DNA from: Sclerurus mexicanus
Taxonomy: Eukaryota; Chordata; Aves; Passeriformes; Furnariidae
Length of the DNA stretch: 64,000 bases
Assembly (NCBI GenBank): GCA_013396755.1
Contig: VWZF01006750.1
Location: forward strand, 3,885,837-3,949,836
Reading direction: 5' to 3'
The notes under the pieces are model-generated. The model worked only from the letters and a program-made list of their open reading frames with translations, was not told the DNA's origin and ran no database searches. Below, piece by piece: positions 49,481-60,625 of the stretch. Every line of letters begins with the position of its first letter. Within the stretch, counting starts at the first letter, position 1. Position numbers and translations under genes: made by a program.

Positions 49481-52400
49481 ACAAACCTGCAATCTTTACA
49501 AGCCTGTGCAGCCACGAGATGGCATCCAGAGTGACAGCCTGCAAAAGGCACATTTTCAGGGCTATGGGGTGCCTGTGCTCTCATTAATTACAATTTCCAG
49601 TGAACCATACACCAATGCCTGTTTAGTCCTGGCAGTTGCACCCTCTGACACGTTAATGAAGGACGACAGGAGTACAATCTTTAAATGCTTCTCAGAGGCA
49701 GAATATTAAGTATGAAGGTAAGGGGGAAATTAAACAAATGCAAGCAGATGGTGAGATGCATAAAGAGAAACCAACAAGCAGATTATATTAACCTCTCACC
49801 TCAGTAATCTTGCATATTCTGGAGTAGCACCATTTCTGAGACAATAAAAATAAATATTAGATTAAGCCTTTGGCTTTACTATCTCTTGTCACAGCACTGA
49901 TGAAATTATGCCTTTGGGAGTCCCTGCTCAGTGATAAAACTATTAGGAATTTAATAATTACAAAAATGAGGGGAAAGAATGGAATATCACAAAACACATC
50001 AAAATTCCAAAACATAATTATTTCAGACATAGATAAAGAAACCATAACATGGATGGTTTTAGTTTGAGAATAGAATTATGTGATGTAGTGGGACATGCAT
50101 TGCCCTTACATACAAAGTGGAAATGGAATCCACTTTTTTCTATGTGTTAGCATTTAACTGTTAATGTACACTACCTCTGCAGGAAGAAACTGCTCCTTTA
50201 TATTTCCTAATTTGTTGACAAAGTATCAGCCATGCAGAGGATGCTGAAAACAGCAATGAAGAGGGAGGTAAAGAAATTAAACTTGACCATTTGATAAGTT
50301 TCAAGAAATGCAGGTGCCACAATTTATTTTCATCACCTCACATGAACTCTTCCCTTGCTGACTGTGCCATACTTTATAAGGTTTTGGTGCAGCTTTAATT
50401 TCCTCTCTATAAGCATCAATAAACCTGGCTAAGAAGCCTGACAAGGATTACTCCTGAATATTCTAATTACAGTTGCCTTTGTATCGCCTCTTCTATTATC
50501 ATTCCTCTTGCACACTCATGCAAGACAGCTGGGAGAGTCTAATCCCTGTCTGCTGAAATCCTTCCTTACAGGCTGCTTACAAATGGTCTGAAATCTAGAA
50601 AAGATACAGGTGGCTTAAATTATATGTAACCTTAACACTGTTGAGCAGAGCTTGAAGAGAGGCAAAATCCCCTGGGACACTTTCTTCATATTAGGCTGCA
50701 CCAGTTGCTCCAATTAGAAGTATAGCAACACTTTTTCAAGACCAGTTGCTGTGTAATGGACCTAGCATCCACTAATCTTCATTAGGAACAGGAAAAAATT
50801 TAAATTGAGACTAAAAAAAAACCCTCCAAAAACCCAAAAAACCCCACCAAACCCATGAAAAGGAGGCCTGGGTGAAGAGATCAATAGAATAATTAAAAGA
50901 AAATCCATTATCTCCCAAAATCTGCAAGATTTACATGAAACGAGCCAAGTCAAACTAAAGGATGATAAAGGGCCTGACAATTTCCCAGTACAGTTGCACT
51001 AGTCTTCCAAAACAAAGGCTTAAGCTAATTATCTGAAAATACTCACTTTGTTATGTTATAATGGGATAAATAGCAGACCTCCTGACTGTTGTCACATCTT
51101 GGAGTTACTGAATAGATATTCTAATGAAAAAAATAATACTTTCCTAAAGATTCAGAACTAGAGACTTTTTCTGGTCCTGGCTTAAAAAATAGTATCTGAT
51201 TCAAAGCTATTTTCTCTTTCAAACTTTTATGAGTAAATCATAGACCTATAACATCAGGGCCAAGAAAAGTCTTCTGTGTTAAGGCCCCATTCATTTCAGA
51301 GGACTGAAAACAAAGCAAAAAAGGTTACCTAACAGTATTAAAATAAAAGGCCAATTTCCCACTAGCTTTTATGAAAACCCAAGTTTCCTAAACAAATCGG
51401 AATGCTTGTCTACCAATGAAGACTGTCACTGATTTTAAAAAATATAATTATTCATATGACCATGCCAAGAGACATTGTCACCTGCTGCCTATAGAGAAAT
51501 AGACTGTTCTTTTTGCAGTGGCAATCACGCCTCTGAGATTATAGCTGGGCTTCTGTTCACATGGCACTCAGGAAAAAATAACATTAAAAATTACTTGTCC
51601 AAATTAGCAGAGCAGTACTGTGATGAAAAACAAATAAAGACCTGCAGACCTTCAGAAACCTTTTCCAGTGAATCGCTCTGTCCTTCAAACATATCTCTGA
51701 TTTAGAGGGTAACACCTTCATTTGTGTTTTATTATACTGTTCTTTCAAACAACAAAATATTTCCAGGGAAGTACCTACCAAAGCAAAAATCAAAGATGTG
51801 CATCCAATGGGATCACCTAGTTCATCTTCCTCCTTTGAGACAAGATGAAGTGCAACCTAGGACTCCCCAAGCAGAGGTTTGTGTGACCCTGCAGAATGTG
51901 CAGAATTTCCCACATGCAGAAATGACACAAATTCCTGATAACGGTACTGAAGTGCTAGAATATTTTGTTTCTCTGTCAATACTCCCTTGCATTAATAAAG
52001 CAAACCAGAACTATTAGCTTTTTAAATCAAATTACTATTATTTGAAGCTTGTTACTCTCTTCTAGACATCACATCATTTTTAAAGGGGGCTATGTGGGAT
52101 GGGTCATGATACTTCTGAGCATGACATATCTGCTATTACGTTCCACGCAAAAGGGAACAGAAACAGTGCCGACATTAACAACCACAGAATCTGTTTGCCT
52201 TCTCCCTTCGGGAGCAATCCAACATGTGGAAACATGAGGGCTCTGTCATTTGCAGAAAGTGAGGTGATTTAAATAAGACAGGATCCATCTGCTTCAAGAT
52301 GAGCAGAAGATTGTTTGCATGGTAATAACCTCTTTGTGCGTTGCATAAGTTCTCTTGCCACACTAGCTAATGGAGAAGATGTGCAATATTACATTTACTT

Positions 52401-53727
52401 ATTTAGCTGTAAGTCATAGGTGCCAATATTATAGAGGGTTTCACACACAGTTGACTTTTATTTAAAGAAAAAGATTACAAATAGAGTTACTTGCGGAAAT
52501 TTGGGAATGAAACCAGATGAATAGAGCATTTTCTGTTGAACCCTTTGCTTGATAGTGCCCACTTTTCACAAAACTCAAACTTTTAAACAACCTCAACTGT
52601 TATGATTAACATGGAATGAATTTCAGGTATGATGTGGAGTATCTTAGTGAAAGGACACTCCAGCAGTTGTGGGTGCAAAAAATGTATCTTTTATTTGTAA
52701 CATAGAAATAAGAGCAAATATCTATTTTCCAGGTTTATCTAGCTTGCTGCTGACTTTTCATCTTTCCTCTCTTCATTAACTTATGTCCATAATTAGCTTG
52801 TGTCTGGTAAGTTTATGAAATGGCATGGAACACTTATTAAACCTAAGCTTTGTGGAGGTTTAGTTAATAGATATTATGCATGTCTGATCCTTCATTTTGA
52901 CCTGTAATATCAGGTAAAACCTAGAAAAAGCAATTAAATGAGCCACTGAAGACTCAAATAAGACACCATAAAACAAGTCACCAACATCAAGAGATTTTAC
53001 CTGTAGCTAATTTATTTGAAACTCTTATCTGAGATTTTTCTTGTGAGTAACGGTATTTAAAATAATTGGTATATGCAAAGGTTGGATTGTAACTCTCTTC
53101 CACCAAAGTATTAATGCAAATAGAGTGATTAGCATTGACCAGTTTGGTCCTTAAAATATTGACACTTAAAGGTTATATTCTTCCCCTTTCTCTTTTCAGC
53201 AATGTTTTGCACAGTAGTGCCGCTTCTCTCTAAACTGGAGATTTAAGATGAAAGAGTGAAGCAGTATGCTATGACACAGTTTCTGCTGGTTGTTTGGGTT
53301 TTTTTCCCCGCTAACTTTCAGCATCTGTATAACCTGTATAACTACTGAAACTTGGTTCATAAAACATAGATCTTTAACACAGTTTGCATTATTCCTCTGC
53401 TGGAATGTGGATGAAAAGCACAGATACTTATCCCTACTAGATTATCTAGCAGCTAATCCAGTACAGTAATTTTTAAATAGTTTTGGAATAACATACTATG
53501 TTGCCTTGGGAAGAGGCAGGGTAGCAAAAGCTCAGCCTGTGTAATAATGGTCTACAGTTTCACTGTTCTCCTTTTGCTCCACTAGTGGTCTGCACAGATA
53601 AGAGTAGCTCTGGGACTGGCTCTACAATTTGCCGAGTTTTCCTCTGTCCTAGGAAAAGGCACAATGTATTCTGCATCTTCTCTATACTACAATTTTATCT
53701 ATTTATTTAAATTAATAAGACTGTGGA
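49481..53727. other. AT-rich non-coding stretch
   Basis: No supported gene or RNA is present. Open frames up to 97 codons (51724-52017) have no recognised motif. An A/C-rich tract is at 50813-50860. The stretch 50160-50540 is of moderate complexity without repeats, but nothing in it can be assigned. Confidence 0.55.
50813..50860 (+). repeat. A/C-rich low-complexity tract
   Basis: CTAAAAAAAAACCCTCC, then AAAAACCCAAAAAACCCC and ACCAAACCC. It is the same class as the other A/C-rich tracts in this window. Confidence 0.8.
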
Positions 53728-54178
53728 ATAGAATCACAAAATCATCAAGGCTGGAAGAGACCTTTAGTATCATAAAGTCAAACCATCCACCCAGCACTTC
53801 CACTGTAACCCCTAAACCACTAAACCATTTCACACTGCCAGATCCAGACACCTCTTTAACACCTCCAGGGATAGTGACTCCACCACCTCCCTGGGCCACC
53901 TATTCCAGTGCCTCACCACCCTAACAATGAATATTGTTTTCTAATATCCTATCTGAATCTCCCTTGCCACAGCCTAAGGCTATTTCCTCTGGTCCCCTCA
54001 CTGCAGGTACAGCAGAACAGACCAGTGTTCCCCTGGCTACAACCGCCTATCTGGTAGCTGTAGAGATCTGGTATCTGTAGCAATGAGGTTCCCCCGAGAC
54101 ACCTCTTCTTGAGACTGTTCTTCAGCTCCCTCACTCGTTCCTCATAAGATATGTTTTCTAGAGTCTTCACGAGCCATA
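53728..54178 (-). mobile_element. CR1 LINE fragment, antisense, about 450 bp
   Basis: The + strand starts GAATCACAAAATCATCAAGG then CTGGAAGAGACCTTTAG, the antisense of a CR1 3' terminus. It runs through ACCCCTAAACCACTAAACCA, CACCTCCAGGGATAGTGACTC, CACCTCCCTGGGCCACC and TTCCAGTGCCTCACCACCC into the antisense of the ORF2 C-terminal region. There the minus-strand frame 53949-54170 reads SYEERVRELKNSL and later GTRGNSLRLWQGRFR. Stops and frameshifts are present. The subfamily differs from the copies at 9141 and 44345 in its 3' UTR. Confidence 0.92.
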
Positions 54179-55317
54179 CATAGCTGCAAGACTTTCTTTT
54201 CAGGACATTAGCTGCTCTTTCAGCATCTGTAATTCAGTTCACATTCCACTATTAACCTATGGATGAGAATTTCCTTTCATACAGAGTAACAGTGGAAGCT
54301 TTCTTGCTTGTGGATACCTGATCAAACACATTTGGAATATTAAACACCTGCTAATTGGAGGCAGATTTCCAAAATCAACATGTGTGCCTACTTATGTGGG
54401 CAAATTACAAATTCCTCTCCAGCTGGATAAAAGACCTGGTTCAAGGATTTTGTTTTCAGCAGAGAGATCGTAGCCATATTCGCTTGGAATTGCTTTGTAT
54501 ATAAGGATGTCTCTAGATAGGCTAACTGGCCAATGTACATGATTTAGACTAGTTATTTTCTAATAGCTATGCCATTAGACTAGCCAAGTATATGACAGGT
54601 TTTGTTCACAGCCTTTTGGAATATCTTTATATAACCATTAATTTTCACTGTCAGGCTGTATTTCTTTTATCCTAGTGTTCTTCCCAGAAGGAGACCTAGA
54701 CTTACACATATCAGCAAAATGTCAGCTTGCAATGAGGTACCTAAGGCACCACTCAGTGCATGGAGATTTTGAGAAATAACAAAAGCAATGTTGACTTTTA
54801 TAACCTATGAGGTAAGTAACAAACTTAATATTTTGCCTTTAAATGACCAATAGTTGTCCACTAAATGTGTATAAAACTACCAGAATTCTAATTGAAAAAG
54901 GCTTAATTTTTAATAAAGTTTAAGACTAATATGGGCAGTGTTTATCTTAAGAAAAAGAATTTGACATGAATCAAAGACAAAACAATTTTAAATTAGACAA
55001 TATAAAAAAATTATTCTGTGTTAAAACTATAATAATATGGAATATCCTTATCACTATATTACTTTCATTTTGTTTCTCTCCTGGTCATACACTCCTGTGT
55101 GCTAATGCTAAACTCAGAAAAAAAACATCTCTGGCTTTTTTTTTTTCTTTGCAAATACATTCCAGGAATATAATTTTCTTAAAAGTAGGCTTGCTATGGA
55201 TGTTCTTATTGTGCCTTTTTTCCCCATGATATAAATATACCCAAAAGAGTACTGGTCTTGTCTAAAAGCATTTTGCAGAATTTTTATAGCACGTGACAAA
55301 TTTTCTGTGTATCAGAA

Positions 55318-55378
55318 TGAAAAAAAGAAAAAGAATTTTACAGAAGAAAAACAAAACAAAACAACAATCAAACAACAC
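55318..55378 (+). repeat. A-rich low-complexity tract
   Basis: GAAAAAAAGAAAAAG followed by AAAACAAAACAAAACAAC and CAAACAACAC. It lies about 220 bp upstream of the much larger A/C tract at 55599-55876. Confidence 0.75.
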
Positions 55379-55598
55379 ATTTTGTACACATTCTTCAGAA
55401 TAAATCTGATTTAAAAAAGCCAGTGCCATTAATTTCCAGGAACAAACATTTTCCATCTCAAAAAAGAACGGCAGTCCTATTGCTCACAATTTCAACTTCA
55501 GATCCCTAAGAAATGTTCTTCAGAAACCTAAAAATTTCTGGTCTTATTCATCTCCTCTCTCTCAGCACATCTTACTGCCCATTCACTGGTAATTCATC

Positions 55599-55876
55599 AA
55601 GGATAGCAAAAAAGCCCCAAAAAAAAACAACAACAAAAAAAAACAAAAAACAAAAACACCAAACCAAAACACCAGCACAAAACAAGAACCAAAAAAAACC
55701 CAAACAACCAAACAATCCCCCCTCTCCAAAAAACCCAAACCAAACCAAATTAAAAAAAAAATAGAAAAGAAAAAAAAAGCGCCGGGGGGTGTCAGGGGAA
55801 AAAAACCCTACCCAAACAACCACAAAAACAACCCAGGGCAAAACATAAAAAAAAGGGGGGGGACACACCAAAAACA
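55599..55876 (+). repeat. Large A/C-rich low-complexity tract
   Basis: Nearly 280 bases are dominated by A runs and CC/CCC steps, such as CAAACCAAACC and AAAAAACCCAAACAACC. Short G runs appear only toward the end, GCCGGGGGG near 55791 and a run of eight G near 55854-55861. On the complementary strand this gives a protein-like frame rich in Phe, Trp, Val and Gly, a composition artefact. It is the most extreme simple-sequence region of the window. Confidence 0.9.
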
Positions 55877-56478
55877 AACTCCACACCTCTAAAAATCATA
55901 TATGCTCAAGAAGATGGAAAAAAATTAAAATGATACCTTAATTGTTGAGAACAAAGAGTAAATGACATAGACGAATGTGCGAAGACACAAGCCCAAGGTG
56001 TATATAAATTGATGGATGAATTACAATGTTAAAATTAGAAAAGAGGGGAGAAAGATGAATAATCTGTCATTTTCATAATACATCAACATTTGCTCATGAT
56101 CAGAGATCTTTTTTAAAACCCTTTTTATCACAAACTTCAGATTTCTCTTTGACTTGGTAACAAAGCATCTGAATAGAGGGAATAGAGCAAAATTGTCTCA
56201 ACAGCCTTAAACAGAGCATTACAATTGGATGTTACTATAATAAACTGCAACACTGCTCTGAAGAGAAAACAGAACCTCATGGCTGTTACTCAGTAATTTT
56301 CTGAAAGATAGGCTCAATAAAAATATATACAGTTTCTGCACTACTAAATCTCACAAGGCCACAAAAGCTTTATATATTTTATTGAATTATGCCTGAAGCA
56401 TAGATTTGTAAATGAGAAATTATCTGTTCCTGAAACTTAGCAAGAAGATACCATTTTATTTTCCAAAGATGATTGTAT

Positions 56479-56506
56479 CCCTCCCATACTCCCCGCCCCC
56501 TCCCCC
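56479..56506 (-). other. Strong G-quadruplex / i-motif candidate
   Basis: The + strand has five C runs of 3, 3, 4, 5 and 5 bases separated by T, ATACT, G and T. The minus strand therefore carries five G runs with loops of 1-5 bases, meeting the usual four-tract quadruplex pattern with a spare run. It is followed directly by a run of ten T (56507-56516) on the + strand. Confidence 0.8.
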
Positions 56507-59500
56507 TTTTTTTTTTCCTGGACTAGAAAGAACAAGCTAAAATAGTAGAAGATGTTGAAGAATTTTTCTACTGTTTAAAATACTTATCTGCATAACACAA
56601 AAATGCAGGTTTTATTTTTTTAAAAGAGAACAGTGCAATGAGATATCATTACACTATTATAGAACAGGTTTTTTTATGTTCTTGTTATTATTTTATGCAG
56701 GTAAGTTTATTGCAGAACATAACTCAGAACATACTCTATTAATAAAGCATGAACACAAAGACTGTTGCTGAGATTTTTTTAAAAACTAACTATGAAATTC
56801 TTTGTGTTCATTTGGTTTCCAACCCCAATGTATCTTTTGGTACATCTATGGGTTATGTCTACACAAGCTGGCATACACGCGCACTAGAAAGCAGTAAAGG
56901 TTCCTCTCCATTTTCAATAAAAGAATATTCAAATTATTTGTTTTCAGTAACTCAGTGGCTTGAAGTCATTAGATAATATCCACTTGGAACAGCTATCTGC
57001 AAGAAATATTTGTCAGAAGTCATTACATTTTATCTACTAACATAATAAAACTTCAACACTGAAGAAAATCAGCGAAGGAGGAAAAAATCATGTAATGAAA
57101 TTTGCATGCCTCTTCCTAACAAGTCCAGAGAACCTAAACCAAATGCGGGTTCTGGTTTTTTATCAGCCCAGGAACCAGTGCAGCAGCCAGAGATCGCTGC
57201 ATGTCCTGTGTAACATTGCCCAGCAAGAGGCCATATAATTTAGAAAAGCAAATCAGAAGACTGGTGCCTCCCTGTGGAAAAATTACTGTATTTTCACAAA
57301 TGTCAGACAGATCCAGCCATCAAAGGCAATGCTGCTGACTGATGTCTGAGCCAAAGACAAACAAACAAATCTAAAGATAACTTTAATGGAGTAAATATAA
57401 AAGGATCAAAGACATAGAGGAAAGTAGGTTCGTGCAACAGTAGCAAACACTTGGAGCTAGCTGAAAAACAAGGAAATTCAAAAGGAGGGAGGGAACATGA
57501 TTTTTGACTTCCAAAATTCAGACATAAGCATGACACCTAAAAAGAGACATTAGGATGTAAATCTGGTTCACCTTCCCGTAACCACAGTCAGCTTACTGGC
57601 AGTAAAGCCAGCAGCAACCCCATTGCACACTCTGTCAGTGTACAGGTTGACTGCAGGGCAAATGCTGTGATCTTAAAAGCATACTGAAATCTCAGCTTCT
57701 AACAAGTAAAAGTTCCACTGGGAAATCCTGCTGAGAAGTCACTCTCTCCAGTTTTGCACAACCACTTGTGATTATCACGGAGTTACAAAGCTGCTCGGTA
57801 CTTTCCAAATCAAGAGGATAATATGTATGAACTAATATTAAATAGATGATAAAGATGGACAGTTAGTGACTGGGTAGGTTTGAAATGTTTATGGATAGGA
57901 AGAGGACAGGATAGAAATTGAATCAAAGCACCATTTAGAGATTGCCAAAGCATGAGTTCTATAAGGACTGAATTATTCTCCTGATTCAGGAGATTCATAA
58001 TGGTGGTGAACTGACTCCTGATTTACATCATTCCTACACAGTCCCTGCTGATGAGGGCTTAGCTTTTCCTCCAGTTAATGTTGTTTGAAGAATAAGCTTT
58101 TAAGGCCCAAAACCAGATATACAACTATAAATTAATTCCCTGATATCCATCTCCAGACTAATAGAAATAGAGATCAAAACTTTATATTTTTATATTAGCT
58201 CTATTATTATTTATAACAGAAACCTCAATCTCTTAACCTCATGTCAACTGCACTTTGTTTAGCTCTGCATCTTAGATTTTCCTTACCTTACCAGTAGCTA
58301 TTTACCTCTTTAAATAACACAGTTACATTACAATAAAAACAATTTGCAAGCATTGTTATACCGGTAGGCAATAGGAAATTGCTTCTTACAAGATATAGGG
58401 CAGTTTTTACAGTAAGAACAGTTTTTAACATATCCTAGGACAATATCAGTTTGTCATAATCAGTAAATTGCATCCTTGTCACTGAAATTACCTAATGACT
58501 TCAAAAGAGGTAACTATAACTATTAACTTTAGTAACTATTCCACAGTTTAACAAACAAGAAGCTTCTCACGTTATCTCTAAAAATAAGTTGTTCAAGTTG
58601 CCAGCTCTCCAAAGCAATGTACATTGGAATAACTGCAGCTTGTCTTATTGTGAAAATCAGATAAAGGTACTACTTCCTCAAAAGTACCAACAGTAGAAAC
58701 CCACCTACTCCTTGACAACAAACAGGGAAAAAAAGGTAGAAGTACCTCTTTCCATCCTGAATGTGTTCCTCTCCTTTTTGAGAAAGAACACTTCAGCAGC
58801 ACAGCTTATCCCTTTGTGACCTTAGAGACCCTAATAAGACATAAATCATATGTTAACTAATGGCCAACTCTGTAATCCCCATGTCCCGTCAGCTGGAAAC
58901 TGGAAAAATCAGAAAATTGCTGTAAAATTTTATCAGGACAGAGATAGATCTTAAGAATTCTTTGCCTCTGATTCCCATCAAAATGTTTTAAGTAAGACCT
59001 TTTTAGTCTACCATGAATTCTAGATATTGCAATGATGCTTCAGTGAAGTTCACCTCTCCTTAGACTGTAGTAAGAAATTCGCACATTTTCAACATCTGCC
59101 ACTCTAGAGGCTTTAAAAATAAGTTAAAAGTTGCAATAAGTACGAAGAAGGGCCAAAAAACAGGTTTATGGGAAACCACAAACGACCAAGTGAAAAAGGC
59201 AGTCAGAGTCCTGCATACAGAGGAAGACTTTTTCTTTGAACACATTTTCAGAAACTTGGTGAACAGAATGATATCTAAGATAGTCTTTAAAAGAGCACTG
59301 ATTTCAAATTAAACAGTTAAGCTATGAGGAAGTAAATCAGAAGGAAGCCAGTGAAAACAGAATTGCCAATTACCAGAGAAGTGGAATCTGAAGAGAATAT
59401 TAATAATTTTAATTTTTTATTTTCTACACCTGTTATGTACTACACAAAGTCCGTTGGTGGTTAATCACTCTGAGATACACAAATATTTAAATACTAGAAA

Positions 59501-59964
59501 ATATATTTACACACAATTTTCATTACATATCTCTATGTATTTCTGTATCAACATACTACTTACGCATCCATATATCTATGCTTTCATGAGCTTTCAAGGT
59601 TCAAACTTTCAAGCTTTCTTTAGAACTCTGAGGTCTGGAGATTTATTTAATGAGTTTCTTTTCTTTTAACTAGATACGAGGTTGAAATAATTTAAAAAGA
59701 AGAAGAATCAAAGTGCCTTTTATGAAACCAGAACAAACTCTAGGGAAAACAAGCACATTAGGATAAGAATCGTAACCGCTGCCTTGCTTAATGATTGTCT
59801 TGAGATAATATTTTTAATCAATACTTCTATAGATCCCAAACAATTCTAAAAAAATGTATATTTCATACTATACAATACCCTGATTAAATGTAATACCATG
59901 TAAATAGAAATAATAGAAGGAAAAAAGGGAGATTATCATGGGTCCGTGTAACTTCAGGAGCTAC

Positions 59965-60625
59965 CAACATTGGTTGACAGCTGGCTAGATGTAAGTCAGC
60001 AGTGAGCCCAGATGGCCAAGAAAGCCAATGGCATCCTAGCTCATATCAGAAGTAATGTGGACAGCAGGACTAGGGAAGTGATTAACCCTCTGGCATTGGT
60101 AAAGCCAAACCTTAAATCCTGTGTTCAGGTTTGGGCCTCTCAACACAAGAACAACATTGAGATGCTGGAACATGTCCAGAAAATGGCAACAAAGCTGGTG
60201 AAGAGTCTGGAGCACAAGTCTTAGGAGAAGCAGCTGAAGGAGCTGGGGTTGTTTAACCTGGAGAAAAGGAGACTCAGGTGAGATCTTATCACTCCCTACA
60301 ATTGTCTGAAAAGAGGTTGCAGTGAGGTGGCGGTCAGTCTCTTTTCCCAGGCAACTTGTGACAGGGCAAGAAGAAATAACCTCAAACTGTGGTAGAAGGG
60401 GTTCAGATTGGACATCAGGAAGAACTTCTTCACTGGAAAGGTAGTTAAGCAACAGTGTGGACCTCCTAGGGAAGTGGTAGAGTCAACATCCCTGGAAGTA
60501 TTCAAGAAACAACTGGACATGGCACTTAATGCTACATTTTAGTTGACTTGATGATGTTCAGTCAAAGGTTGGACTTAATGACCTTGGAAGTCTTTTCCAT
60601 CCTTAATAATTTTATGATTCTATAT
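59965..60625 (+). mobile_element. CR1 LINE fragment, 3' end, about 660 bp
   Basis: The copy starts in GGTTGACAGCTGGCTAGATG, equivalent to 46474-46494 of the large CR1. It runs through the ORF2 C-terminal region and 3' UTR (CATCCCTGGAAGTATTCAAG, GGTTGGACTTAATGACCTTGG) to the end repeats TTTTATGATTCTATATG. It is 5' truncated. The antisense frames at 60036-60452 and 60296-60520 are shadows of it. Confidence 0.93.
60012..60224 (+). pseudogene. CR1 ORF2 C-terminal remnant
   Basis: The 70-codon frame encodes MAKKANGILAHIRSNV, SRTREVINPLALVKPNLKSC, VQVWASQHKNNIEMLEHVQK and MATKLVKSLEHKS. This is the conserved C-terminal segment of CR1 ORF2, parallel to 46493-46732. A TAG stop follows Ser at 60222-60224, and the remaining C-terminal codons continue past it. 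The segment is too short to function, and the fragment has no reverse transcriptase upstream. Confidence 0.9.

Larger units (their letters stand above)
54179..59964. other. AT-rich non-coding stretch with low-complexity tracts
   Basis: No gene is supported. The interval contains A-rich tracts at 55318-55378 and 55599-55876 and a C-run/T-run motif at 56479-56516. The 104-codon minus-strand frame at 55572-55886 is a translation of the low-complexity tract and is not a gene. Confidence 0.55.

Noticed and set aside
55572..55886. 104-codon minus-strand open frame rich in Phe, Trp, Val and Gly
   Set aside because: It is a translation of the A/C-rich low-complexity tract. The membrane-like composition is an artefact of T/G-rich codons.
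60036..60452. 138-codon minus-strand open frame
   Set aside because: It is antisense to the CR1 copy at 59965-60625, whose sense strand shows the conserved ORF2 C-terminus.
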